This document shows positions 54,866 through 63,417 of a stretch of DNA of 64,000 nucleotides, in pieces. Origin of the DNA: an uncultured Sinobacteraceae bacterium (GTDB lineage Bacteria; Pseudomonadota; Gammaproteobacteria; Nevskiales; Nevskiaceae). Position numbers and translations under genes: made by a program. The stretch lies in assembly GCA_903822975.1 (NCBI GenBank), contig CAIJRD010000002.1, positions 62,001 to 126,000 on the forward strand, given 5' to 3'. Position 1 is the stretch's first letter; every line of letters starts with the position of its first letter. The notes beneath the pieces were generated by a model that was not told the DNA's origin, ran no database searches, and worked only from the letters and a program-made list of their open reading frames with translations.

Positions 54866-56087
54866 GGCGCTGCCCGACGTCGAGGTGATCGCCGCCGCCG
54901 GCTATATGATCGAAGCGCTGCAGCTTGCGGCACGCGGCAAGGCGACAACCCATCCGAATCCGCGCGTCGGCTGCGTGATCGTGCGCGATGGCGAGATCGT
55001 CGGTCGCGGCTTCCATCAGCGTGCCGGCGAGCCGCATGCCGAGGTGCTGGCCTTGCGCGACGCCGGTGAGCGCGCACGCGGTGCCGATGTGTATCTCACG
55101 TTGGAACCCTGTTCCCATCAGGGCCGCACCGGTCCTTGCGCCGATGCGCTGATCGCCGCCGGGGTGCGCCACGTCTGCGCGGCGATGCAGGATCCGAATC
55201 CCCGTGTGGCCGGTAATGGCTTCGCGCGGCTGCGCGCCGCCGGCATCGGCGTGCAGGCTGGATTGCTGGAAGCGCAGGCCGCGGCGCTGAATCGCGGCTT
55301 CGTCTCGCGCATGACGCGCGCGAAACCTTGGTTGACGCTGAAACTCGGCGCGAGCCTCGATGGCCGCACGGCGGCAGCGTCCGGCGAATCGAAGTGGATC
55401 ACCGGCGCGGAAGCGCGCGCCGACGTCCATCGTCTGCGTGCCGAAGCCGGCGCGGTGCTGACCACCAGCGACACCGTGCTGGCCGACAATCCGCAGCTGA
55501 ACGTGCGCGACTACGGCGGCCCGCTGCGCCAGCCGGATCGCATCGTGCTCGACCGCAGGTCGCGCGTTGGCCGCGATGCAAAAGTCTGGAGTCCGGACGA
55601 CGGCGCGCGTCGCTTCCGGCTGGTCGCGACCACAACATCCGACGCTGTTGAGGCCGATCCGGCGAACGATCCAACGACCCGGACCGCGAGCATCGCTACA
55701 AACGCTGCAGCCGGCATTGCATCGGACGCGATGGCGAACTCGAAAGTTGGCGACGCCGGAACCGCCATCGGCGTACAAACGCTCGCGCTGCCGCAGTCGG
55801 ACGATTCGGCCAGCGAAATCGCTGCGATGCTGAGTCTGCTCGCGGCGCAGGAGATCAACGAACTGCTGGTCGAGTGCGGCCCAAGTTTCGCCGGCGCCTT
55901 GCTGGCCGCCGGTGCCGTCGACGAACTGGTGCTGTATCTCGCGCCGAGTCTGCTCGGCGACAGCGCGCGGCCGCTGGCGCATCTGCCGGTGCTGCAGCGG
56001 CTCGAGCAGCGCATCGATTGGGACATTCAGGATTTACGCATGATCGGCGGCGACATCCGCGTCGTCGCAACTCCGAGGACGCATTAA
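54858..56087 (+). CDS. ribD: Bifunctional RibD: diaminohydroxyphosphoribosylaminopyrimidine deaminase / reductase
   Basis: A 409-residue enzyme making two steps of riboflavin synthesis. Deaminase zinc ligands: His60 (HAE), Cys85 and Cys94 (PCSHQGRTGPC). Reductase half begins near residue 150 ('PWLTLKLGASLDGRTAA', 'ECGPSFAGALLAA'). An Ala/Thr/Asp-rich insert of roughly 45 residues (about 259-305) lies between the strands 'FRLVATTTS' and 'TLALPQ', longer than usual. It overlaps nrdR; GTG 54855 is an alternative start. Confidence 0.93.
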   Translation: MTEALPDVEVIAAAGYMIEALQLAARGKATTHPNPRVGCVIVRDGEIVGRGFHQRAGEPHAEVLALRDAGERARGADVYLTLEPCSHQGRTGPCADALIAAGVRHVCAAMQDPNPRVAGNGFARLRAAGIGVQAGLLEAQAAALNRGFVSRMTRAKPWLTLKLGASLDGRTAAASGESKWITGAEARADVHRLRAEAGAVLTTSDTVLADNPQLNVRDYGGPLRQPDRIVLDRRSRVGRDAKVWSPDDGARRFRLVATTTSDAVEADPANDPTTRTASIATNAAAGIASDAMANSKVGDAGTAIGVQTLALPQSDDSASEIAAMLSLLAAQEINELLVECGPSFAGALLAAGAVDELVLYLAPSLLGDSARPLAHLPVLQRLEQRIDWDIQDLRMIGGDIRVVATPRTH

Positions 56088-56090
56088 CCC

Positions 56091-56696
56091 ATGTTCACCG
56101 GCATCGTCGAAGCCCAGGGCCGCATTGCATCGGTCGTTCCCGTCGGCGGCGACCGACGCCTGACCATTGATACGGCGGGCGCGTATCTGGACGACGTCAA
56201 GCTCGGCGACAGCATCGCCGTCAGCGGCATCTGCCTGACCGCAGTCGAACTGCTGCCGCGGTCATTCGTTGCCGACCTATCGGTGGAAACGCTGGACGCG
56301 ACCATCGCCGGCGGCTGGACGCTCGGGACACCGGTCAACCTCGAAAAAGCGCTGACGCCAGCCAAGCCGCTGGGCGGACATCTGATGGTCGGCCATGTCG
56401 ACGGTGTCGGCCATCTGGTCGAAAAGCACGAGGATGCGCGCTCCTGGCGGCTGACGTTCGAAGCGCCGCTTGCACTGGCACGCTACATCGCGCGCAAGGG
56501 CTCGGTCGCCATCGATGGCGTCAGCCTCACGGTCAACGAGGTTCAGGGCGCGCGGTTTGGCGTTAACATCATCCCGCAAACCTGGACCCATACCACGCTG
56601 GGCGCCCTGCAGCCGGGCTCGGCGGTAAACCTGGAAGTGGATCTGATCGCGCGCTATCTGGAGCGCCTGATCGAAGCCCGCGACCTGCAAGGCTGA
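56091..56696 (+). CDS. ribE: Riboflavin synthase, alpha subunit
   Basis: A 201-residue enzyme dismutating two dimethylribityllumazine molecules to riboflavin. Two lumazine-binding barrels: 'MFTGIVEAQGRIASVV' plus 'SIAVSGICLTAVEL', and the repeat 'GGHLMVGHVDGVGHL' plus 'GSVAIDGVSLTVNEV'. It begins three bases after the ribD stop. Confidence 0.95.
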   Translation: MFTGIVEAQGRIASVVPVGGDRRLTIDTAGAYLDDVKLGDSIAVSGICLTAVELLPRSFVADLSVETLDATIAGGWTLGTPVNLEKALTPAKPLGGHLMVGHVDGVGHLVEKHEDARSWRLTFEAPLALARYIARKGSVAIDGVSLTVNEVQGARFGVNIIPQTWTHTTLGALQPGSAVNLEVDLIARYLERLIEARDLQG

Positions 56697-56711
56697 AGCC
56701 GGAGAACGAAA

Positions 56712-57854
56712 ATGAACAAAGTCACCGCCATCAACGACGCACGCAGCTCGACCCTGGACAGCATCGAAGACGTTGTCGCGGACATCCGCGCGGGTCGCAT
56801 GGTCATCATGATGGACGACGAGGATCGCGAGAACGAAGGCGATCTGATCATGGCCGCCGAGAAAGTCACGCCGGAAGCGGTGGCGTTCATCGTGCGGCAT
56901 TCGAGCGGCATTATCTGCATGCCGATGACGCGCGAGCGCCTCGAAGAACTGCGCCTGCCGCTGATGGTCGCCGAGAACACCGAAAGCCATCGCACGGCGT
57001 TTACCGTGTCGGTCGACTACAAGCACGGCACGACGACCGGAATTTCAGCGGCCGATCGCGCGAAGACCGCAGTGGCGCTGGCCGATCCTTCGACCAAGCC
57101 GGACGACTTTGCACGCCCCGGGCACATCTTTCCGCTGCGCTGTGCCGAAGGCGGCGTACTGACGCGCGCTGGACATACAGAAGCGTCGGTCGATCTGGTC
57201 AAGCTGGCCGGATTGAAATCGCAGGGCGCGATCATCTGCGAGATCGTCAACGACGACGGCACCATGAAGCGCGGCGCCGAGTTGATGGCGTTCGCACGCG
57301 AGCACAATCTGAAGATCGGCACGATCGCCGACCTGATCCGCTATCGCCTCGCCAACGAGCACACCATCGAGCGCGTCGCCGAAACCAACGTCAAGACCGA
57401 ATTCGGCGACTTCCATCTGGTGACCTATCTCGATGCGATCGAGAACACGGTGCATCTGGCGCTGGTGCGCGGCAAGATCGGCGGCAACACGCCGACACTC
57501 GTGCGCGTACACGTGCGCAACATGCTGTCGGACATGCTCGGCGTTGAACACGAACGCTTCAGCTGGCCGCTGCGTCGAGCGCTGCAGCGCGTCGCCAAAG
57601 AGGGCAGTGGCGTGGTCGTGCTGCTGCGCAAGCCGGAGGCGCCGCGTGAACTGGTGCAGCAAATCGTCTCGCTGAATTTGCCGCAGCACGAGGAAGCGCA
57701 GGACAACCGCCCGATGCTGCGCACCTACGGTGCCGGCGCGCAGATCCTCGCCGACCTCGGCGTGCGCAAGATGCGCGTGCTGTCGACGCCCAAGAAGATG
57801 CAGGCGATTTCCGGCTTCGGCCTGGAGATCGTTGAATACGTCAGCCAGGATTAA
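56712..57854 (+). CDS. ribB: 3,4-dihydroxy-2-butanone-4-phosphate synthase with degenerate GTP cyclohydrolase II domain
   Basis: A 380-residue protein. The RibB half (about 1-205) is intact: 'VIMMDDEDRENEGDLIMAAE', 'GIICMPM' and 'GHTEASVDLVKLAGL', forming dihydroxybutanone phosphate from ribulose 5-phosphate. The C-terminal half keeps the RibA fold ('FGDFHLVTYLDAIEN', 'RTYGAGAQILADLGVRKMRV') but lacks the zinc Cys cluster (SECLTGD...RCDC) and the QEGRGIGL block. It should not act as GTP cyclohydrolase II, so a separate RibA is expected. Confidence 0.93.
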   Translation: MNKVTAINDARSSTLDSIEDVVADIRAGRMVIMMDDEDRENEGDLIMAAEKVTPEAVAFIVRHSSGIICMPMTRERLEELRLPLMVAENTESHRTAFTVSVDYKHGTTTGISAADRAKTAVALADPSTKPDDFARPGHIFPLRCAEGGVLTRAGHTEASVDLVKLAGLKSQGAIICEIVNDDGTMKRGAELMAFAREHNLKIGTIADLIRYRLANEHTIERVAETNVKTEFGDFHLVTYLDAIENTVHLALVRGKIGGNTPTLVRVHVRNMLSDMLGVEHERFSWPLRRALQRVAKEGSGVVVLLRKPEAPRELVQQIVSLNLPQHEEAQDNRPMLRTYGAGAQILADLGVRKMRVLSTPKKMQAISGFGLEIVEYVSQD

Positions 57855-57946
57855 TCATCCAGAATTAGTCGGTCAGCATTGAAACAATCGCGGCATTCCG
57901 AGCCACTGTTCCCATCCGCAGCATTCACGCAAGTACGCGCCCTTAA

Positions 57947-58579
57947 GTGACCACTTCGAAGAAAAAAGCCGCCTCGATTCCGCCGCGCAAACCGGCTGCC
58001 AAAAAGACGGCACAGCAGTCCCGCGTGAAGTCCGCTCGCGCGGTGAAGCCGGAGAAACCGACAAAACCAGTGAAACCTGTCGCAGCGGTGAAGGCCGGCT
58101 ACGCCGCACCGGCGCGCCCGGACGCGCACGAATTCCGTGATGTGCGCATCGCAGTGCTGGCGACGCGCTGGAACATCGACATCGTCGATCCGCTGATCGA
58201 CGGCGCGCGTCGCTGCCTGCAGGATTGGGGCGTACCCGACAGCGGCGTCGAACTGCTGCGCGCGCCGGGTGCATACGAATTGCCGCTCGCCGTCGCGGCA
58301 ATCGCCAAGAGCCGCCAGTACGACGGCGTGGTCGTGCTCGGCGCGGTGATCCGCGGCGATACGCCGCATTTCGAATTCGTCGCCGGTGAATGCTCGCGCG
58401 GCCTGCGCGAAGTCTCCACCAAGCAGCGCCTGCCGCTGGGCTTCGGCGTGCTCACGGTGAACACGCCGACGCAGGCGCGCGAACGCGCCGGCGACGGTGA
58501 CGACAACAAGGGCTACGAGGCCGCCGCGGCGATGCTGGAAATGATCCGGCTGCTGCGTCAGCTCGGGACCGCCCGATGA
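57947..58579 (+). CDS. ribH: 6,7-dimethyl-8-ribityllumazine synthase
   Basis: A 210-residue lumazine synthase. Core blocks 'VRIAVLATRWNIDIVDPLID', 'ELLRAPGAYELPLAVAAIAK' and 'LGAVIRGDTPHFEFVAGE' (catalytic His) are normal. The first about 55 residues form a Lys/Ala/Pro-rich tail not part of the fold, with TKPVKPV-type units. The start is GTG 57947 without a ribosome site and the tail may start elsewhere. ATGA overlap couples it to nusB. Confidence 0.92.
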   Translation: MTTSKKKAASIPPRKPAAKKTAQQSRVKSARAVKPEKPTKPVKPVAAVKAGYAAPARPDAHEFRDVRIAVLATRWNIDIVDPLIDGARRCLQDWGVPDSGVELLRAPGAYELPLAVAAIAKSRQYDGVVVLGAVIRGDTPHFEFVAGECSRGLREVSTKQRLPLGFGVLTVNTPTQARERAGDGDDNKGYEAAAAMLEMIRLLRQLGTAR

Positions 58580-59022
58580 ATGAACCCCAGGTGCCGCAAA
58601 GTCGGCGCGGCCTCGCGCGTCGGCTGACGATGCAGGCGCTGTATCAGTGGCTGGTCAATGAGACCTCGCCGGAGAGCTTGTTGCGCCAGTTCCGCGAGCA
58701 GCCCGAAGGACTCGGCCGCGCCGATCCGGAGTATTTCGGCGAGCTTTTGCACGGCGTGGTCGACCACGCCAACGAACTGCTGCAGACCGTCGTGCCGCAT
58801 CTGGATCGTCCGGTCGCACAACTCGATCCGGTCGAATACGCGGTGCTGCTGCTGGGCACCTACGAGTTGCAGTACCGGCCGGAAGTGCCGTGGAAAGTCG
58901 TCGTCAACGAATCGGTCGGGCTCGCCAAGACCTTCGGCGCCGAGGACGGATTCAAGTTCGTCAACGGCGTGCTCGACAAAATTGCGCGCAGCGCGCGGGC
59001 CGACGAGATCGCGGCCGGTTGA
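58576..59022 (+). CDS. nusB: Transcription antitermination factor NusB
   Basis: A 148-residue helical NusB, which with NusE binds boxA RNA in rRNA operons. 'RRGLARRLTMQALYQWLVNE' and 'LLGTYELQYRPEVPWKVVVN' with 'ESVGLAKTFGAEDGFKFVNG' are the family blocks. ATG overlaps the ribH TGA (ATGA). Confidence 0.95.
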   Translation: MNEPQVPQSRRGLARRLTMQALYQWLVNETSPESLLRQFREQPEGLGRADPEYFGELLHGVVDHANELLQTVVPHLDRPVAQLDPVEYAVLLLGTYELQYRPEVPWKVVVNESVGLAKTFGAEDGFKFVNGVLDKIARSARADEIAAG

Positions 59023-60131
59023 GTTTGACGGCGTCGTCCGCGCTAGAGGGCAGTGCCATCGACGAATTTGCGCTGATCCGCCGATACTTCGAATCGCATG
59101 CTACCGAAAAGCTAGCGCGTGATGGAGCTGGCAACGCGCTTGCCACGGATGTCGCCCTCGGTATCGGTGACGACTGCGCCCTGCTGCGACCCCGCGCCGG
59201 CTGTGTCGCCGCCGTCACCACCGACACGCTGGTGGCCGGCCGCCACTTTCCGCTGGAAACGCCGCCGCACGCGATCGGCTGGAAAGCGCTTGCGGTCAGC
59301 CTGTCCGACCTGGCCGCAATGGCGGCGGAGCCGCAGGCGTTCGTGCTGGCGCTGACGCTGCCGGAGGTCGATGCGAACTGGCTTGAGGCCTTTGCAGCCG
59401 GGCTTTTCGAACTCGCCGGTGCGTGCGGAATCGCCCTGGTCGGCGGCGACACCACGCGCGGACCCTTGACTCTGAATATCACCGCGATTGGCCAGGTGCC
59501 TGAGCGCCAGGCGCTGCGGCGTAGCGGCGCCCGGATCGGCGATGTCATCTGCGTTACCGGCACGCTCGGCGATGCGGCGCTGGCCTTGCAGCGACTCAAG
59601 CTGAACCGGGTTGACTCGGCCAGCGCTCACGATGCGTTCGGTCACGATGCGTTGACGACACGAGATGCTGAAAGCGCCGTGAAGGACGCACTGAGTGCAG
59701 ACGCTTGGCTACAGCGTCGGCTTGATTATCCGACGCCGCGGCTCAAGGCGGGCGTGCTGCTGCGGGACATTGCCCGCGCGGCGATCGACCTGTCGGACGG
59801 ACTTGCCGGCGATCTCGGCCATATTCTCGTGGCCAGCGGCGTGGGCGCCGAAATCGATGCCGACGCACTGCCGATGTCTTCTGCCTTCGCGCAACTGCAC
59901 GACGCCGGCGAGCGACTGCGCCTGCAGGCCGCCGGCGGCGACGATTACGAACTCTGCATCTGCCTGCCGCCCGCGCAACTCGAACGGGCGCAGGCCCTTT
60001 TGAAGTCGGATGCGGATATCGTGCTGACATCGATCGGACGTATCGTCGCCGGTCGTGGCATCACCTGGCTCGATTCGCAGATTCGGCAACTGGATTTCAA
60101 ACTGGGCGGCTATGACCATTTCCGCAGCTGA
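59019..60131 (+). CDS. thiL: Thiamine-monophosphate kinase
   Basis: A 370-residue ATP-dependent kinase forming thiamine diphosphate. 'VALGIGDDCALLRP', 'TDTLVAGRHFP', 'LVGGDTTRGPLTLNITAIG' and 'AIDLSDGLAGDLGHIL' with 'AAGGDDYELC' are diagnostic. The start is TTG 59019, overlapping the nusB TGA (TTGA); TTG 59025 is an alternative. A His/Asp/Ala-rich insert of about 25-30 residues (near NRVDSASAHDAFGHDAL) lengthens the protein. It overlaps murI by 20 bases. Confidence 0.92.
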   Translation: MSLTASSALEGSAIDEFALIRRYFESHATEKLARDGAGNALATDVALGIGDDCALLRPRAGCVAAVTTDTLVAGRHFPLETPPHAIGWKALAVSLSDLAAMAAEPQAFVLALTLPEVDANWLEAFAAGLFELAGACGIALVGGDTTRGPLTLNITAIGQVPERQALRRSGARIGDVICVTGTLGDAALALQRLKLNRVDSASAHDAFGHDALTTRDAESAVKDALSADAWLQRRLDYPTPRLKAGVLLRDIARAAIDLSDGLAGDLGHILVASGVGAEIDADALPMSSAFAQLHDAGERLRLQAAGGDDYELCICLPPAQLERAQALLKSDADIVLTSIGRIVAGRGITWLDSQIRQLDFKLGGYDHFRS

Positions 60132-60930
60132 GCTGAGTGCAGCCGCACCGGCACCGATCGGCGTATTCGATTCCGGACTCGGCGGCTTGTCGGTGCTGCG
60201 CGAGATCGTCGCCAAGCTGCCACAGCAGCGCTATGTCTACGTCGCCGACAGCGGGCATTGCCCCTATGGCGGCAAGTCGCAGGACCAGATCATTGCGCGC
60301 GCGGTGACGATCACCGACTTCCTGCTGGCGCGCGGCGCGGGCTTGATCGTCGTCGCCTGCAACACGGCGACGATCGCCGCGGTCGAATATCTGCGCGCGA
60401 CGTATTCGGTGAATTTCGTCGGTATGGAGCCGGCGGTAAAGCCCGCAGTCGCACTGACGCACAGCGGCGTGGTGGGTGTACTCGCAACCGGTGCGGCACT
60501 CGCCGGCGACAAGCTGCTGCGGCTGATCGACCAGCACGCGGGCGGCGTTCGCGTTATCACGCAGCCTTGCCCGGGCTTGGTCGAGCAGATCGAACGTGGC
60601 GAACTGGCGACTGCGGCCACGCGTGCGCTGGTGCGTCGTTATGTCGAACCGCTGCTTGCGGCCGGCGCCGACGTGATCGTACTGGGCTGTACGCACTATC
60701 CGTTTCTGCGTCGGCTGATTGGCGAAATCGTGGGTCCGCAGGTGCGCGTGCTGGATACCGGTGAAGCCGTCGCGCGTCGCGTCGCCAGCTTCGTAAACGA
60801 GGCGCCGTCGGCCGACGTGCGCGCGACCGCGATCGATTGGTACAGCAGCGGCGATCCTTCGCAAATGCGCGACGTCGGTGCTGCGCTGTGGGGCAGTCCC
60901 ATCAACGTTGCGGCGCTACCAAAGGAATAG
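60112..60930 (+). CDS. murI: Glutamate racemase
   Basis: A 272-residue cofactor-independent racemase giving D-glutamate for peptidoglycan. Active residues: Asp20 in 'IGVFDSGLGGLSVLR', Cys83 (ACNTAT) and Cys193 (LGCTHYPFL). It lies inside the thiL-pgpA cluster and overlaps thiL by 20 bases. An upstream in-frame start (60055) overlaps thiL further and is less likely. Confidence 0.95.
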   Translation: MTISAAELSAAAPAPIGVFDSGLGGLSVLREIVAKLPQQRYVYVADSGHCPYGGKSQDQIIARAVTITDFLLARGAGLIVVACNTATIAAVEYLRATYSVNFVGMEPAVKPAVALTHSGVVGVLATGAALAGDKLLRLIDQHAGGVRVITQPCPGLVEQIERGELATAATRALVRRYVEPLLAAGADVIVLGCTHYPFLRRLIGEIVGPQVRVLDTGEAVARRVASFVNEAPSADVRATAIDWYSSGDPSQMRDVGAALWGSPINVAALPKE

Positions 60931-60937
60931 CACAACG

Positions 60938-61483
60938 ATGCAGGCCACCAAATCCGGACGCAAGCAACATTACCAGCCGCCCGTGCGGCTGATCCTGACG
61001 ACCTGGGAGCATCTGATCGCCTTCTGGTTCGGCGCGGGACTGTCGCCCATCGCACCGGGTACGGCGGGCACGCTGGCAGCGCTGCCACTCTGGTTCTTGC
61101 TGCGCGGCCTGCCGCTACCGGCTTACCTGCTGATTGTGGCGTTGCTGTTCGCATTCGGTTGCTGGGTTTGCGGCGTCAGTGCCAAACGCCTCGGCGTGCA
61201 CGATCACGGCGGCATCGTGTTCGATGAAGTCGTCGGGCTGCTGGTGACCTGTATTCCCTTGCTGCCGGCGCTCGGCCTGGAAACTGGCGACTGGCGCCGG
61301 CAGCTGGCCTGGGCTGCGGCCGCTTTCCTGCTGTTCCGGCTGTTCGACGTCTGGAAGCCCTGGCCGATCCGTGTGCTGGATCGCCGAGTCGAGGGCGGCT
61401 TTGGCATCATGGTCGACGATCTGCTGGCCGCGGTTTACGCCGCGATTGGGCTGGCGCTGGTCTCTTTGGTGATCTTACGGTAA
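60938..61483 (+). CDS. pgpA: Phosphatidylglycerophosphatase A
   Basis: A 181-residue membrane phosphatase making phosphatidylglycerol from its phosphate. 'GLSPIAPGTAGTLAALPLW', 'GIVFDEVVGLLVT', 'FDVWKPWPIRVLDRRVEG' and 'GIMVDDLLAAVYA' are the PgpA signature. AAGGA precedes the ATG. It follows murI by seven bases. Confidence 0.94.
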   Translation: MQATKSGRKQHYQPPVRLILTTWEHLIAFWFGAGLSPIAPGTAGTLAALPLWFLLRGLPLPAYLLIVALLFAFGCWVCGVSAKRLGVHDHGGIVFDEVVGLLVTCIPLLPALGLETGDWRRQLAWAAAAFLLFRLFDVWKPWPIRVLDRRVEGGFGIMVDDLLAAVYAAIGLALVSLVILR

Positions 61484-61538
61484 TAGGTCGTTCCGACTCG
61501 TCAACTGCGCAGTTCGGATCGGTTAGGATAGGCTGCAA

Positions 61539-61553
61539 CGAGCCGATGGCTCG
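61539..61553. promoter_or_regulatory. Inverted repeat upstream of AtuA-like gene
   Basis: CGAGCC-GAT-GGCTCG, a perfect 6-base repeat, ten bases after a TAGGAT (61524-61529). It could be an operator or 5' leader hairpin. Confidence 0.35.
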
Positions 61554-61589
61554 CAATAGCTCTATCAGATAAAGGAAATTCCGCGTTCC

Positions 61590-63386
61590 ATGAAAACCAT
61601 CCGCATCGGCTGCGCGTCCGCGTTTTGGGGCGATACCAACACCGCAGCGGCGCAGCTGCTGGACAAAGGAAATATAAATTACCTAGTTTTCGATTATCTG
61701 GCCGAGATCACGATGTCGATTTTGGCCGCGAAGCGCATGCGCGACGCCAACGATGGCTATGCCACCGACTTCGTCGAACACGTGATGGCGCCGCTGCTGG
61801 CGCAGATCCAGAAGCAGGGTGTGAAGGTGGTGGCCAATGCCGGTGGTGTTAATCCGCTGGCCTGCAAGCGCGCCTTGGAAGCGGCGGCGTTGGCGGCCGG
61901 AGTCAGCCTGAAGATCGGCGTCGTGCTGGGTGACGATCTGCTGCCGCGCAAGAAAGAGTTCGCCGCGCTCACCGAAATCGAGACGGCCGCGCCGATGCCG
62001 CCAACGCTGGTGTCGATGAACGCCTACCTCGGCGCTGTCCCGATCGCGCGTGCGCTGGCCGCAGGCGCGGACATCGTCATCACCGGCCGCTGTGTGGACT
62101 CGGCCGTCGTGCTCGGCCCCTTGATGCATGAGTTCGGTTGGGCCGCCGACGCCTACGACCAACTCGCGGCGGGCAGTGTTGCCGGCCACATCATCGAGTG
62201 CGGCGCGCAGTGCACCGGTGGCAATTTCACCGACTGGGAACTGGTTCAGCCGGGCTTCGCCGATATGGGCTTCCCGATCGTCGAAGTCGAGGCCAGCGGC
62301 GCGTTCTTGGTGAGCAAACCGGAGGGCACGGGCGGGCTGGTATCGGTCAACACGGTGCTCGAACAAATGCTGTACGAGATCGGCGATCCGCGCGCGTATC
62401 TGCTGCCGGACGTCGTCTGCGATTTCACCCAGGTGAAGCTCGAACAGGTCGGACCGGATCGTGTGCGCGTCACCGGCGCACGCGGCCTGCCGCCAACGGC
62501 GACCTACAAGGTCAGTGCGACGTATCCCGCCGGCATGCGCTGCGCGGCAATGTTCATGATCGGCGGAATCGCCGCCGCGAAAAAAGGCCGGGCTTCGGCC
62601 AGTGCGGTCATCGAGAAGGTGCGACGCCAGTTGCTGGCAGCCAAGCTCGGCGACTTCAGCGGTGTGGATATCCATTGCATCGGTGCCGAGGAGACTTATG
62701 GTCCGCATGCACGCGCCGGTGCTGCGGCAACGCGTGAAGTCGTCGTGAAGATCGTCGTACAACACCCGAATCCGAAGGCCTTGAAGCTGTTTGCTCGCGA
62801 GATCGCGCAGGCCGCCACCGGTATGGCGCCAGGGTTCACCGGTTACTTCGGTGGCGGGCGTCCCGAGCCGCACATGATTCCGAAGCTGTTCTCGACGCTG
62901 GTGCCGAAGTCGCAGGTGCCGATCGAAGTGGTGGTCGACGAGCAGCGCCTCCCGGTTGAACTGCCCACCGACGGCGGATTCGTACCTCCACCGCCGCCGC
63001 AGGAAGACGGCGCGCACACAGCGCCGGCAGATTCGGTGTACGTGCCTTTGATCAAGCTGGCGCTGGGCCGCTCCGGCGACAAAGGGGATCACTCGAATAT
63101 CGGCATCATCGCGCGCAAGCCGGAATATCTGCCGCTGCTGGAACAGGTGCTGACGCCCGCGGTGGTGCGCAAGTATTTCGCACATGTGCTCGCCGGCGGT
63201 GCTGAAGGTCGAGTCGAGCGCTGGACGCTGCCGGGCAGTCACAGTTTGAACTTTATGCTGTATCACGCGCTCGGCAACGGCGGCGCGGCGAGCCTGCGTA
63301 CCGATCCGCAGGGCAAAGTATTCGCGCAAATGTTGCTGGAGCTTGAAGTGCCGGTGCCCCCGGTGTTGGCGCAGACGTTAAAGTAG
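61590..63386 (+). CDS. AtuA-related protein (acyclic terpene utilisation, DUF1446)
   Basis: A 598-residue protein similar to AtuA/DUF1446. '[20 protein letters not shown]', '[17 protein letters not shown]', '[18 protein letters not shown]' and '[20 protein letters not shown]' are the family blocks; the C-terminal AtuA C-domain has '[19 protein letters not shown]'. In Pseudomonas AtuA belongs to the citronellol/geraniol cluster, but no atu genes for acyl-CoA carboxylation are beside it here, so the substrate is open. AAAGGA lies upstream of the ATG. Confidence 0.88.
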   Translation: MKTIRIGCASAFWGDTNTAAAQLLDKGNINYLVFDYLAEITMSILAAKRMRDANDGYATDFVEHVMAPLLAQIQKQGVKVVANAGGVNPLACKRALEAAALAAGVSLKIGVVLGDDLLPRKKEFAALTEIETAAPMPPTLVSMNAYLGAVPIARALAAGADIVITGRCVDSAVVLGPLMHEFGWAADAYDQLAAGSVAGHIIECGAQCTGGNFTDWELVQPGFADMGFPIVEVEASGAFLVSKPEGTGGLVSVNTVLEQMLYEIGDPRAYLLPDVVCDFTQVKLEQVGPDRVRVTGARGLPPTATYKVSATYPAGMRCAAMFMIGGIAAAKKGRASASAVIEKVRRQLLAAKLGDFSGVDIHCIGAEETYGPHARAGAAATREVVVKIVVQHPNPKALKLFAREIAQAATGMAPGFTGYFGGGRPEPHMIPKLFSTLVPKSQVPIEVVVDEQRLPVELPTDGGFVPPPPPQEDGAHTAPADSVYVPLIKLALGRSGDKGDHSNIGIIARKPEYLPLLEQVLTPAVVRKYFAHVLAGGAEGRVERWTLPGSHSLNFMLYHALGNGGAASLRTDPQGKVFAQMLLELEVPVPPVLAQTLK

Positions 63387-63417
63387 ACGCCCGCCAGCAA
63401 GGAAGAAACGCACGCGC

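Noticed and set aside
54224..56711. FMN riboswitch near the riboflavin genes
   Set aside because: The gaps before ribE and ribB are 3 and 15 bases, and the gap before nrdR lacks the conserved FMN-element blocks.
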